Source: a virus
Virus record (IMG/VR): IMGVR_UViG_3300025110_000031
Location: 1 to 42,980 of that record
Direction: 5' to 3' (one strand)
Length of the DNA stretch: 42,980 bases
The notes under the pieces were generated by a model. It was not told where the DNA came from, ran no database searches, and saw nothing but the letters and a program-made list of their open reading frames with translations. Positions within the stretch are counted from its first letter, which is position 1; every line of letters begins with the position of its first letter. The position numbers and the translations under genes are program-made. This document shows positions 22,964-31,756 of the stretch, piece by piece.

Positions 22964-24775
22964 ATGGCTATTTACGAGCGAGGCAGAAAGTCTGATGGAG
23001 TCATCTCGATGGAGGGGGGAATGGACGGCGGCCTGTCTCCGTCTCTGATTAAAAAGAATCAATGCGCCTACGCTGAGAACACTACATTCAGGGGAGGGTA
23101 CGCCAAGACTCGCCCGGCTTTTCGCAATGTCCCTTTAGATGGTGGCGCTGATGCCACCGCCATGCTGGCCGCTAAGTTTCAAGGGGCTGGGCATTACGAC
23201 GAATCCAGCTACCAGCACATCATAGTAGTAGCTGGGGGCAACGTATATAAGGTAAGCCCTCCCGCTTCTGGTGAGGTCTGGACTGTAACTGACATCACGG
23301 GCACGGCTATCCTGAGTGCCACCGTTGAGCGGGTTCACATTGTTCAAGCAGATGCATATCTGATTATTCAGGACGGCCAGAATCAGCCCTTTATATTTGG
23401 GTTCGGAATGGCCGCCGGGCGCAACAGTGACCCGGCTACCAAGGAAGTACCAATCGGCACTGGCCCGATGGCCTATGGAAATGGGCGGCTCTGGGTCGCA
23501 ATCAATAGGTACTTTGTAGCGGGCGACATCCTGGGAGGGACGAGCAACGTCATAACCTTTTCCGAGAACTCCTATATCGATGGCGGCGGTGCGTTCTCAG
23601 TGCCACAGGGCGTTGGGAAAATTACCGCTATGGAATTTCTAACCTCAGCGAACACCCCTCAGGGCAAGTCGGAGCTGATGGTGTACACAAGTGACGGCGC
23701 TTTCTCCGTCAATGTCCCACCAGACCGCTATGATTGGTACGCCTTGACCGACCCCGTGCAGCGGGTTGTGCTCGCCAACTCAGGGGCAATGAGTCAAGCC
23801 AGCACGGTATCGGTCAACAGTGATCAGTATATCCGTAGCCGGGATGGGGTTCGGTCTCTCAAGCAAGCCCTTGCCGGGGAGGTTAGCCAGCCAACCAATT
23901 CGCCAATAAGCCGTGAGGTTCGCTCCGTACTGGAGACGGATGCCCAGACTTGGCTTCAATATTCTAGTGCTGTCCTGTTCGAGAATCGCTACCTACTAAC
24001 GACCGGGGCTACCCAACACGCAACCAGCGGCATCTCTTTCGGGTCGCTGGTTGCGTTGGACTTTGATCCTATGAATGGCGCTCGCTATAAGCAGCCGCCA
24101 GTATGGGATGGCGTCTGGAAAATGGCGCTTGAGGATAGTGGTGTCAGCAATGACATGCGCTTCCTCCAGATTTTTACTGGCCGATTCGATGAGGCCCAGC
24201 GGTGCTTTGCCGCAGTGGTTCGCCCTGATCATACATGGGGAATCTGGGAGCTGGCTGGGCCACGTCAGGGTAGGCACGATGCAGACACCAGCGATGGTGG
24301 CACGACATGGGGGTACACCAGAATCACATCAGTCATTGAGACCCCGTCTTTCTCTTTTGGTGAAATAGGCTCGGCCAAGAAGCTAGAGTCCGGTGACCTA
24401 TGGGTTGACTCGATTGCCGGGGAGGTCACGTTCACCACTCACTTCCGCCCAGACCAGTACCCTTGTTGGGTCGGCTGGCAGACTTGGGCTGTGTCAGCAG
24501 AGGAGTGCCTGACTGTTGAGGATTGCGATGATGTCTGTGCGCCCAAGTTGCAATACCGCCCACGCATGAGGATTGCCCGCCCAAGCGACGAGGTCGAGGT
24601 CGCCACTAAGAAGCCTTACAATTACGGGTGGGAATTTTCCGCGAGGCTAGAGTGGAAGGGGCACGCCCGTCTAAAACTTTTCCGGTTCAACGTCAGGGAG
24701 ACCGAAGAGGAATCTTACTCTGACGTGATCAACGCGAACCCAACCCAATACAAGATTGACTGCGATTGTACATAG
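22964..24775 (+). CDS. Virion structural protein, probable tail or neck component
   Basis: A 603-residue protein beginning ERGRKSDGVISMEGGMDGGLSPSLIKKNQCAYAENTTFRGGYAKTRPAF. This opening, a Gly-rich loop followed by a genome-wide typical 'NxxxRGGxxKTRPA' motif, recurs in structural proteins of marine podophages as I recall. The body is beta-rich with repeated short strands (IIVVAGGNVYKVSPP..., ELMVYTSDGAFSVNVPPD) suggesting a propeller-like fold. Cysteines cluster near 515-530 (EECLTVEDCDDVCAP). It has no enzymatic motif. Position among fibre and collar genes makes it a tail or nozzle component; the precise role is unknown. Confidence 0.65.
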   Translation: MAIYERGRKSDGVISMEGGMDGGLSPSLIKKNQCAYAENTTFRGGYAKTRPAFRNVPLDGGADATAMLAAKFQGAGHYDESSYQHIIVVAGGNVYKVSPPASGEVWTVTDITGTAILSATVERVHIVQADAYLIIQDGQNQPFIFGFGMAAGRNSDPATKEVPIGTGPMAYGNGRLWVAINRYFVAGDILGGTSNVITFSENSYIDGGGAFSVPQGVGKITAMEFLTSANTPQGKSELMVYTSDGAFSVNVPPDRYDWYALTDPVQRVVLANSGAMSQASTVSVNSDQYIRSRDGVRSLKQALAGEVSQPTNSPISREVRSVLETDAQTWLQYSSAVLFENRYLLTTGATQHATSGISFGSLVALDFDPMNGARYKQPPVWDGVWKMALEDSGVSNDMRFLQIFTGRFDEAQRCFAAVVRPDHTWGIWELAGPRQGRHDADTSDGGTTWGYTRITSVIETPSFSFGEIGSAKKLESGDLWVDSIAGEVTFTTHFRPDQYPCWVGWQTWAVSAEECLTVEDCDDVCAPKLQYRPRMRIARPSDEVEVATKKPYNYGWEFSARLEWKGHARLKLFRFNVRETEEESYSDVINANPTQYKIDCDCT

Positions 24776-24777
24776 GT

Positions 24778-27741
24778 ATGAGTGACCGATTCAACAGACC
24801 ATTCCCTAATTCAGGCGGCAACGCTGGCCCTCAAGACGAGTTTAACGACCCTTTGGTTCCTGTTAACCCCGTGCCCTCGGACATAGGGACGCCGTACAAC
24901 CAGATTAGTTCCCGGTCAGGCAATCATGGCATTACCACTTTTGACAGAGACAACGGAATGATAGGGCGGCGCGTAGGCCGATGGGGGCACACCCTAAAAT
25001 TTGTGCGTTGCGACAATCAAGACGCCGCCGGACGCCAAGAGATACTAAACATTCCAGCAGTTGTCCCGGTGTGGAGGCTTTGGCTTAACGGTCAACCAGT
25101 AGAGAACACTGTCTATAAAGTGCTTAACGCTGATGGATCAGAACATGGCTGCTTTCGTTATGAGGGATTCCAGCGCGGTGCATTTAATGTGGATCTAGCG
25201 GCGCTTCCGGGCGCTGCCGCTCAGTGCGGGGATTGCGATGTTGATCACGGCCAAGCCTTCACTGTGCTGGACTGCAACAACAATGAGATAAAACTTTCAG
25301 ATGCAAACGGGGAACACGGCAACGACTTCTTCCTTAACGACATCATAGAGATAACAGTTGATGGCGCTCAAAATTCCGTCTGCGTTATTGTCGGCGAGAA
25401 GTTCGATCTAAATGCCGGGGAAGATTTAGGATTCGCATATACGTTTAGCCGTGTCATTGGCGGGCAGAACGAGGACTGCACGGCTTGTGATATTCTTACT
25501 GGCTACATTGTTAAGAAGTGCGGCACTAACGACAATGTGTATATCGACGATCCCAATGGGAACTACCAAGCGGCATGGGTTGATCAGGTGCATGAGTTTG
25601 CGCCTAATGGAGGAGGGTCAAACTACTGTGCTGAGATTGTTAGTGCAGAGTCGGGCATGGCCATCGACATTCAGAACAGCAACACCTACACCGCCCCCGG
25701 CGACACATGGGTGCAGCTACGGGGTGGGCAAAATGACTGCTCGGTGTGCGATGACATCGATGGATATATAATTCAGCCGTGCAGTGGCTCCGGCTTTGTG
25801 TTCCTTGCTTACGAAGCTAATGAAGCGGCGCTTTCTAACGGTGATGTCTACCTATTTACCAACTCGAATACTGGCGTTACTGAATGTTACACAATTACTC
25901 AGCAGTATTCTGCACAGGAAACAGAGATCACGGCTGCTACCCAAGAGAACCCACCCCAATTCGCAGACGGGCGTGGCCATTTTGTTCGCGGAGCCCAGAA
26001 AGCCAACTGCCAATCGTGTGCGCCAGTGGCCGGGTGTCCTGATTCCACAGCAAACAACTATGATGCGGCGGCAGATGGCTGCGAAGTTAATGGTGTAGTT
26101 GTCGCTGGCGACACTAGCTGCTGCAACTACCCTCCGGTAAACCCAGTTAACTTAGTGCCGTGGTCTGCGTGTCCGAGCACGGGGTATTTTCATATTGGAA
26201 ATGCCAACCAACAGTCTCTTGATATTTACGGCATCGGGCCATTCCGGCACGGTGCATACGATGGTACTACCTCATCTTGGAACACAAGGTGGTATGCAGA
26301 TCCAAATTATAAATTCCAAGGATATGCCGGAGAGCAAACCCACGAAGGCCAACAAGTTGGTTGGTACTTAGTAAGGAAACTTTTGCCCGGAGATCAATAT
26401 GAATATGAGTTAGCTTTCGCCGGGCAAGATACAATGTGCGGACTCGTGGAGAATTACACTGTCGCGTATCTCCCAAATCAGGGCGGAGTCGATATGATTT
26501 TCAGCTCAAGCCTAAAGTCTGCCACGGCTCCTACTAACGCGAATCAGGTTGAATGGGAAATTTATGATGGTGGATTTGAGACACTTCATAAAGCCATTGC
26601 TGCGTTGCTTGGAGTTACTGGCGGAGGAACAGGCAAGGGCGGAGCCACTCAGCCCGCAGTATTGCTTAGGCCGTGCGACGAGTATTATAGGTACGGAGAC
26701 CCGGACGAATGCTGGGATGATAAGGAAACTTGCTACTATGTTGGAGCACTTGGCAACGGAGTCGTAGGTGGGGGCGTTGAAGGTTGCGGGGTTGCGCTTG
26801 TAGAAGAGGGTGATGATGACGGAACCCAACCAGCTTGTGGTAACTACAGAGATTGGGGTAACGCTGACCCTCGCAACACATTTGTTGCTGGGCTTTACGG
26901 CGTAGGGAGCCTGTCTGTCGGAGATAAGGTTCATATCTACAGAGGGAATGATCCTACCCAGGAAGGAACCCCGGCTGGAACCGCAATTAGTCAGGCACAA
27001 ATATCCAACTCAGACATCTGTGAGGTTATCGAGGTTAATTTAAAGCTAAACGCGCTACTTGATGGTCACCATATCTCCACTGAAGGCTGGGCTTGCGGCA
27101 ACCCGCAAGGAACCGATTGCCTTGATATGATTCGGAACGCCTTGGGCGATCCGCAATGGGGCGCTAACGCTGTGTATTGCGGAACAGAGTTTAGTTATTA
27201 CAAGTTACTTGTATGCGGGGATGGACAAGTCCGCTACTTGCGACTCAACCAAGATCACGCTGATCACCCTCTCGGAATTGGAGACGTTGTCGCGTTTACC
27301 AGTATGGGTGGATCTCTTACTGGTGGAGTTGGGTGCGGCACAATAAATCAAACGCTTACTGAGGAGGAGTTCAGGGCGAAGGATGCGGGATTCAAGGTTA
27401 CTTACTTAGATAAGACTAACGAAAATACCACGATGGAATACACCGACTGCGATGACTGCATGAACCCCGGTGGCGGGGGCGGTGGCGGTGGCGGCGGTGG
27501 CACTACCATCTATTACGAAGCAAACGAATGTGTGACAGGCCAAAGTGTTGAGCTTCACGACATCAATGGTAATGGGCCTTTCAGCGTTGGTAACGTGGTC
27601 GTTGCTGACGATAACGGCACTTATCTTTGCGTAACGATTACAGCAGATAACATAGACCCTGAAATTGCGCCAACTATTGAGGCGATATCCGACTTGAGTG
27701 ATTGCAATAATTGCCTGAACACGATTGGAGGGGTTCCTTAG
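24778..27741 (+). CDS. Large Cys-rich repeat virion protein
   Basis: A 987-residue protein from ATG 24778 (MSDRFNRPFPNSGG); a TTG at 24766 is a less likely start. After a unique N-terminus (about 1-155) come at least five Cys-rich units like those at 20069-22174, closing in EDCTAC, NDCSVC, ANCQSC, TDCDDC and SDCNNC. A CPDSTANNYDAAADGCE...SCCNY element after the third unit resembles short Cys motifs of marine adhesins. A poly-Gly run (near 27470-27500) precedes the last unit. A unique central domain lies about residues 460-650. Exposed, disulfide-rich and repetitive, it is likely an adhesive or receptor-binding virion protein. No signal peptide is seen. Confidence 0.68.
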   Translation: MSDRFNRPFPNSGGNAGPQDEFNDPLVPVNPVPSDIGTPYNQISSRSGNHGITTFDRDNGMIGRRVGRWGHTLKFVRCDNQDAAGRQEILNIPAVVPVWRLWLNGQPVENTVYKVLNADGSEHGCFRYEGFQRGAFNVDLAALPGAAAQCGDCDVDHGQAFTVLDCNNNEIKLSDANGEHGNDFFLNDIIEITVDGAQNSVCVIVGEKFDLNAGEDLGFAYTFSRVIGGQNEDCTACDILTGYIVKKCGTNDNVYIDDPNGNYQAAWVDQVHEFAPNGGGSNYCAEIVSAESGMAIDIQNSNTYTAPGDTWVQLRGGQNDCSVCDDIDGYIIQPCSGSGFVFLAYEANEAALSNGDVYLFTNSNTGVTECYTITQQYSAQETEITAATQENPPQFADGRGHFVRGAQKANCQSCAPVAGCPDSTANNYDAAADGCEVNGVVVAGDTSCCNYPPVNPVNLVPWSACPSTGYFHIGNANQQSLDIYGIGPFRHGAYDGTTSSWNTRWYADPNYKFQGYAGEQTHEGQQVGWYLVRKLLPGDQYEYELAFAGQDTMCGLVENYTVAYLPNQGGVDMIFSSSLKSATAPTNANQVEWEIYDGGFETLHKAIAALLGVTGGGTGKGGATQPAVLLRPCDEYYRYGDPDECWDDKETCYYVGALGNGVVGGGVEGCGVALVEEGDDDGTQPACGNYRDWGNADPRNTFVAGLYGVGSLSVGDKVHIYRGNDPTQEGTPAGTAISQAQISNSDICEVIEVNLKLNALLDGHHISTEGWACGNPQGTDCLDMIRNALGDPQWGANAVYCGTEFSYYKLLVCGDGQVRYLRLNQDHADHPLGIGDVVAFTSMGGSLTGGVGCGTINQTLTEEEFRAKDAGFKVTYLDKTNENTTMEYTDCDDCMNPGGGGGGGGGGGTTIYYEANECVTGQSVELHDINGNGPFSVGNVVVADDNGTYLCVTITADNIDPEIAPTIEAISDLSDCNNCLNTIGGVP

Positions 27742-27743
27742 AC

Positions 27744-28535
27744 ATGGCTAATCAAATAACCAACAACGCAAGCCTCACTGTTACAGGGCAAACATTCTCA
27801 TCAACTGAGTGCCCGTCATCCCCGGCTGATCTGCACGCCCTCTTCAGCACCCACACCACGGTGACTGACAAGGGCGCTGCCACTGTGGTCAGCGAGACCG
27901 CGCCAACGCAGTCTGACTTCGACAAGCTGTGGCTTCGCGTTGACTCATCAGGGAACCCGTTCGCAGTTTACTTTAGAAACCCAACCAACCAGAGGTGGGA
28001 GCCAGCTAACGGAGTGCCGATTGGTTCGGTGCAAATGTATGCCGGGACATCCTTGCCTAACGGCTGGCTTGATTGTGACGGGGCCGAGTACGACAGCACC
28101 GATGCTCTCTATGAGATGTTGTTTGAGCATATTGGCACGGGTTTCAACACAGGCAGCGAGGCTGCTGGGATGTTTAAGGTTCCCGATTTCCGTGGGAGGA
28201 TGCCCGTTGGCGCTGGGGCTGGGGCCAATCTAACATCCAGAGCGGTTGGAGACAGCGGCGGCGCGGAGAGTTCAAGCCTAACTGAGGCCCACATCCCTCC
28301 TCACCACCACGAAATCCGATTCAATGATACATCCGCTGGGGCGGTGGCAGCCAATGTTACGTCTCATGGAGCATCTGGGGGAGGCAAAGTGGTCGCGGGC
28401 AGTGAGGGGGCAGAGAACATAGATCCACTTTATACCCGCGAGGAAATTAGTCCGGTTGGAGGCGGCGTAACCCAGACCCCATTGGACACAATTTCCCCGT
28501 ACCTCACCACCATGCATATGATTCGATACATGTAG
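27744..28535 (+). CDS. Second tail collar domain protein
   Basis: A 263-residue protein from ATG 27744 (MANQITNNASLTVTGQTF), chosen because GGAGG lies about ten bases upstream. The collar domain is clear: PIGSVQMYAGTSLPNGWLDCDGAEYDSTDALYEML, FKVPDFRGRMPVGAGAG, GGAESSSLTEAHIPPHHHEI and ISPYLTTMHMIRYM. It is a paralogue in type, not in close sequence, of the collar protein at 22171. The HHH cluster resembles the metal-binding loop of short tail fibres. It is the last gene before an apparent promoter. Confidence 0.85.
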   Translation: MANQITNNASLTVTGQTFSSTECPSSPADLHALFSTHTTVTDKGAATVVSETAPTQSDFDKLWLRVDSSGNPFAVYFRNPTNQRWEPANGVPIGSVQMYAGTSLPNGWLDCDGAEYDSTDALYEMLFEHIGTGFNTGSEAAGMFKVPDFRGRMPVGAGAGANLTSRAVGDSGGAESSSLTEAHIPPHHHEIRFNDTSAGAVAANVTSHGASGGGKVVAGSEGAENIDPLYTREEISPVGGGVTQTPLDTISPYLTTMHMIRYM

Positions 28536-28536
28536 G

Positions 28537-28565
28537 ATGACAATGTCATGCGTTTCATGTATAAA
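28537..28565 (+). promoter_or_regulatory. Sigma70-like promoter with palindrome on the -35
   Basis: ATGACA (28537-28542), a 17-base spacer and TATAAA (28560-28565) lie just before the gene at 28580. A perfect palindrome ATGACA-A-TGTCAT (28537-28549) covers the -35. The predicted transcript would have a leader under ten bases, so it may be nearly leaderless. Confidence 0.5.
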
Positions 28566-28579
28566 ATGAAAGTTGAATA

Positions 28580-29569
28580 ATGAAGCTAACCTTAGGAGAC
28601 GTTCGAGCCGGAATCGCCAAGGTGTTATCCCTACCTGAGGATGACATTAGGGTAATACGCTTTATCAACGAAGCCCAGCAGCGCCTAGCATACAAAGGAA
28701 AATGGCAAGGCACGCTGGCAAAGTATGTAGTCACCCAGTCCGCCGGGCTAATTACTTGGCCCCGGCAATTAGAGACAATCGAAGCTGCGGCCATCGACAG
28801 CAACCCAGCGGTAGTGAGGAATCGCTGGTATGAGTTCGTCGAATCTGGGCCGGGGCTTGTGGATGCATCGGGTGCTGACGCCTCGACCCTGATTGACCGG
28901 GGCGAGGCCGTCACTTTCTCAGACATTGAAACCACTGGTAACCCCAAGAAGCTGAAGTTCTATTCGACTGCCGGGGTTGATGACGGTGGTCTGGAGCTAC
29001 TGATTCAGGGGTACGACTGGGATGGCAACTGGGTTCGGAACAAGGTGTCCAACACATGGATGGACGGCGAGGTGTTAACGCTGCCAGCGGCTGGAGGCTC
29101 CGGCTACGTCCTTAGCACCTCAAACTATTCTGCGATCACCGGGATTCAGAAGACCGTGACTGGCGGTAATATTAAGCTGGAGGAATTAGACACCGTCACA
29201 TCAGTAGTCCGAGAGATTGGTGAATATGAACCGACCGAGGTTCGCCCCGTGTATCGGCGCTCCATGATTCCCGGCTTATCTGATTCCCAGGCCAAGACAG
29301 TAACGGTAATCGGAAAAATGCGATTCATCCCAGCGGTTGTGGATGCGGATTGGCTATACATCTCATACGAGGCAGCCTTGAAGCTGATGGTTCAGGCCAT
29401 CGATAAGGAGGAAAAGAATTTACTGGAAGAATCTTTTGCCTACGAGGCCAAGGCATTGAGCCTCATGCAAGACCAACTATCACATCACTTGGGTGACGGC
29501 GCGGTGGCCGTTCCCAGAGTTCAGGGCGGAGAAGTCTTCGCTGGTGGAGGAGTCCCAAACCTACAATAG
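28580..29569 (+). CDS. Probable head-tail connector / tail tube-like protein
   Basis: A 329-residue protein. The N-terminus (LTLGDVRAGIAKVLSLPEDDIRVIRFINEAQQRLAYKGKWQGTLAKYVV) has the 'FINEAQQRL' helix common in podovirus neck and tail-tubular proteins. The centre is beta-rich (GLELLIQGYDWDGNWVRNKV, then VREIGEYEPTEVRPVYR). The C-terminal helix (EAALKLMVQAIDKEEKNLLEESFAYEAKALSLMQDQL) fits a connector helix. It opens the internal-protein operon. I infer an adaptor between portal and tail; the exact family is not certain. There is no good SD before the ATG. Confidence 0.6.
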   Translation: MKLTLGDVRAGIAKVLSLPEDDIRVIRFINEAQQRLAYKGKWQGTLAKYVVTQSAGLITWPRQLETIEAAAIDSNPAVVRNRWYEFVESGPGLVDASGADASTLIDRGEAVTFSDIETTGNPKKLKFYSTAGVDDGGLELLIQGYDWDGNWVRNKVSNTWMDGEVLTLPAAGGSGYVLSTSNYSAITGIQKTVTGGNIKLEELDTVTSVVREIGEYEPTEVRPVYRRSMIPGLSDSQAKTVTVIGKMRFIPAVVDADWLYISYEAALKLMVQAIDKEEKNLLEESFAYEAKALSLMQDQLSHHLGDGAVAVPRVQGGEVFAGGGVPNLQ

Positions 29570-29572
29570 AAC

Positions 29573-30310
29573 ATGAGCGCATACGGAACTAAGCAGAAAC
29601 CCACAACGAGGAAGCCTGTGTCCTTAGATGAGGAACAGGCGGCGGCGATTAGTGGCAACAAGGAGAACCTTGATGACATCAAGAGCCTCGCCTCCGAAGC
29701 AAGCTCTGCCGATACCGACACCCTGATAAACGAGATTGAGAAATTCTTTCCGGGCTTCAGTAGTATGACGGGCAAGGCTAGTGAGGTAATCGGGAATTAT
29801 CTTTCGGGGAATATTTCAGATGACGTTCAGAAGCAGATGGCTGACCGCGCCGCTTCTCGCGGCATCAGCACTGGTACGGCTGGCTCTCAGTTCTCCGGGT
29901 TCCAAGAGCTTAGGAACTACGGCACGACGATGATGGCGATGCAGCAGCAAGGCGTTCAGATGGTGAACCAAGCTGCTCAAGTAGCTAAGTCGATGGTCAA
30001 CCCGATGAGCGTGACCTCACTGTTCCAGACGCCAGCGCAGAGAGCGCAGTTAGCTCAGTCCGAATCTGATCGCAACGCATCAATTGATTCACACAACGCT
30101 GCCATCGCAGCCGCCCCGAACCCCGGCCAGATAGCCGCCTTAGAGGACGCACGGATGAGGCAGATCGCTGGCATCCAGACTAGGAACGCAGTCACCATGT
30201 CGAACATGGCAAACTTCTCAGCGTCTAGGGGAACATCCATCTACGATAGTTTGAATCGCCGAGGAAGTTTAAGAGACAGACTAAGGTCGCAAGGTTCAAG
30301 AATCGTTTAG
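29573..30310 (+). CDS. Internal virion-type protein (small)
   Basis: A 245-residue hydrophilic, Ala/Gln/Ser-rich protein. Residues 60-160 (FFPGFSSMTGKASEVIGNYLSGNISDDVQKQMADRAASRGISTGTAGSQFSGF...) contain a motif-like segment I have seen in phage structural proteins with short helices, then a Met/Gln-rich helix (MMAMQQQGVQMVNQAAQ). It has a basic C-terminus (RGSLRDRLRSQGSRIV). It follows the connector gene by four bases and precedes two larger internal-type proteins, a T7-like arrangement of ejection proteins. The role is inferred from position. Confidence 0.55.
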   Translation: MSAYGTKQKPTTRKPVSLDEEQAAAISGNKENLDDIKSLASEASSADTDTLINEIEKFFPGFSSMTGKASEVIGNYLSGNISDDVQKQMADRAASRGISTGTAGSQFSGFQELRNYGTTMMAMQQQGVQMVNQAAQVAKSMVNPMSVTSLFQTPAQRAQLAQSESDRNASIDSHNAAIAAAPNPGQIAALEDARMRQIAGIQTRNAVTMSNMANFSASRGTSIYDSLNRRGSLRDRLRSQGSRIV

Positions 30311-30321
30311 GATAGACAGCC

Positions 30322-31743
30322 ATGAACTTATCTAAAGCACAGCAATACATTCCAGACGTAACCCGCGCAGCCCGTGCGGGTGCTGCTATTGGCAATGAGA
30401 CGGCGAACCAGCTTCGTGCCTTCTCCGCTCTGGGCCAACAGATGCGCGAGAGCAATGCCCGTACTGCAATGGCGCAAGAAGATCAGGCAATGAACTTGCG
30501 TGAGCGCCAGCAACGTATGAGCCAGTCAGCCGATCTGCACCCTTACCAGATTCTACAGGCTCAGGAGTCGATACAATCTAATGTGCTTAATAATGAGCGC
30601 ATGGCGCAGCAAATTCGCACCAATGAAATAATGTTCCCGCTGAAAATTGAGGAGCAATTGGCTCGCAACGAGGAAGCAGAACAGGACGCTACCAAGAAGG
30701 CAATGGATTTAAACGAGCGCAGAGAATCCAACTTGCAGCGGGGCAGCTTTGAAAGCTACAGAAGAAAGCTGATGAACTGGGATTCGTTGCCTGACGATGT
30801 TAAGGCCGAGACCCCTGTGCCAATGCCGGAGACAGAGTTTACTGGGGCAACAGCCACCACGGTGGCCCAGTATATCAGCAGAGCGAACGCAGATAAAAGG
30901 CGAGCCACCAGCACCACAACGGAATCAAAACTGGAGGACGTGAAAGAACAGCGCATGATGGAGCTGGCTAGTGAGGGGCATGGCGACCTTGCCACAATGA
31001 AAGAGAATCCTGGGGAGGTGCTTGTGGCTGCGAACAGGAGGGCGGAGGCTCAAGCGTCTAGGATTATGTCGAGCTACAGGGACGCGAACGGCAATGAGTT
31101 TTCGCAAGGCGTCATTATGGATTATGCCCGGCGATATCAGAATACTCAGGGCGACCTAGATGTTCAGTCGCTGGTAGCCAATCTTAATCGTAATGCAAAG
31201 TTAATAGAGGGGGCCGGACGTGGGCCGATGAGAAGCGATGAGCTGATCAAGGAAACAAACAAGATGGCCAAGGACATCTACGATAGCGCCGATTTCGAGG
31301 GCACATATGCCGAAGCTATTCAACAGGCTAGGCAGATCATGGCTGATTATTCGCCTAGTGAGCGCAACCTAAGTGGGCTGGATGAGGCGTTTCGTGGAGC
31401 GCCAGCGCCCAGTGCCCCTGACCCTAAGACTGAGCAGATAGAAGTCACAGCAGTGGAAAAGGATGCTATTTCTAAAATTATTGAGACTCACGCAAAGGAC
31501 ACGCCACCCATAATGGTCGCTGCTTATAGTAAGTGGAGCAATACGTTAAAAGATAAAGGGATGTCGGTTAAGAAATCTCCCAATGAACCTCGCAAAGTTG
31601 GAGACAGAAAGGTCGGTGAAATTTATTGGCAAGACATTGAGGTAAAAGGTGAAGGGTTTATCACGACTGCATGGACATACAATTCGCTATCGGACGTAAA
31701 CAATTCTCGGCGTCAGATGGTTTATCGAAGTGACGTGAAGTAG
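30322..31743 (+). CDS. Internal virion-type protein (medium)
   Basis: A 473-residue, almost entirely helical and highly charged protein (AARAGAAIGNETANQLRAFSALGQQMRESNARTAMAQEDQAMNLRERQ...), with many Arg/Gln/Glu heptads and no membrane segment. It resembles the middle ejection proteins of podoviruses (T7 gp15-like in layout, not in sequence). The C-terminal 90 residues become globular (DKGMSVKKSPNEPRKVGDRKVGEIYWQDIEVKGEGFITTAW). Fourteen bases separate it from the giant gene, whose ATG has an AGAAGGA ribosome site. It likely forms part of the trans-envelope DNA ejection channel. Confidence 0.6.
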   Translation: MNLSKAQQYIPDVTRAARAGAAIGNETANQLRAFSALGQQMRESNARTAMAQEDQAMNLRERQQRMSQSADLHPYQILQAQESIQSNVLNNERMAQQIRTNEIMFPLKIEEQLARNEEAEQDATKKAMDLNERRESNLQRGSFESYRRKLMNWDSLPDDVKAETPVPMPETEFTGATATTVAQYISRANADKRRATSTTTESKLEDVKEQRMMELASEGHGDLATMKENPGEVLVAANRRAEAQASRIMSSYRDANGNEFSQGVIMDYARRYQNTQGDLDVQSLVANLNRNAKLIEGAGRGPMRSDELIKETNKMAKDIYDSADFEGTYAEAIQQARQIMADYSPSERNLSGLDEAFRGAPAPSAPDPKTEQIEVTAVEKDAISKIIETHAKDTPPIMVAAYSKWSNTLKDKGMSVKKSPNEPRKVGDRKVGEIYWQDIEVKGEGFITTAWTYNSLSDVNNSRRQMVYRSDVK

Positions 31744-31756
31744 CCAGAAGGATTAC

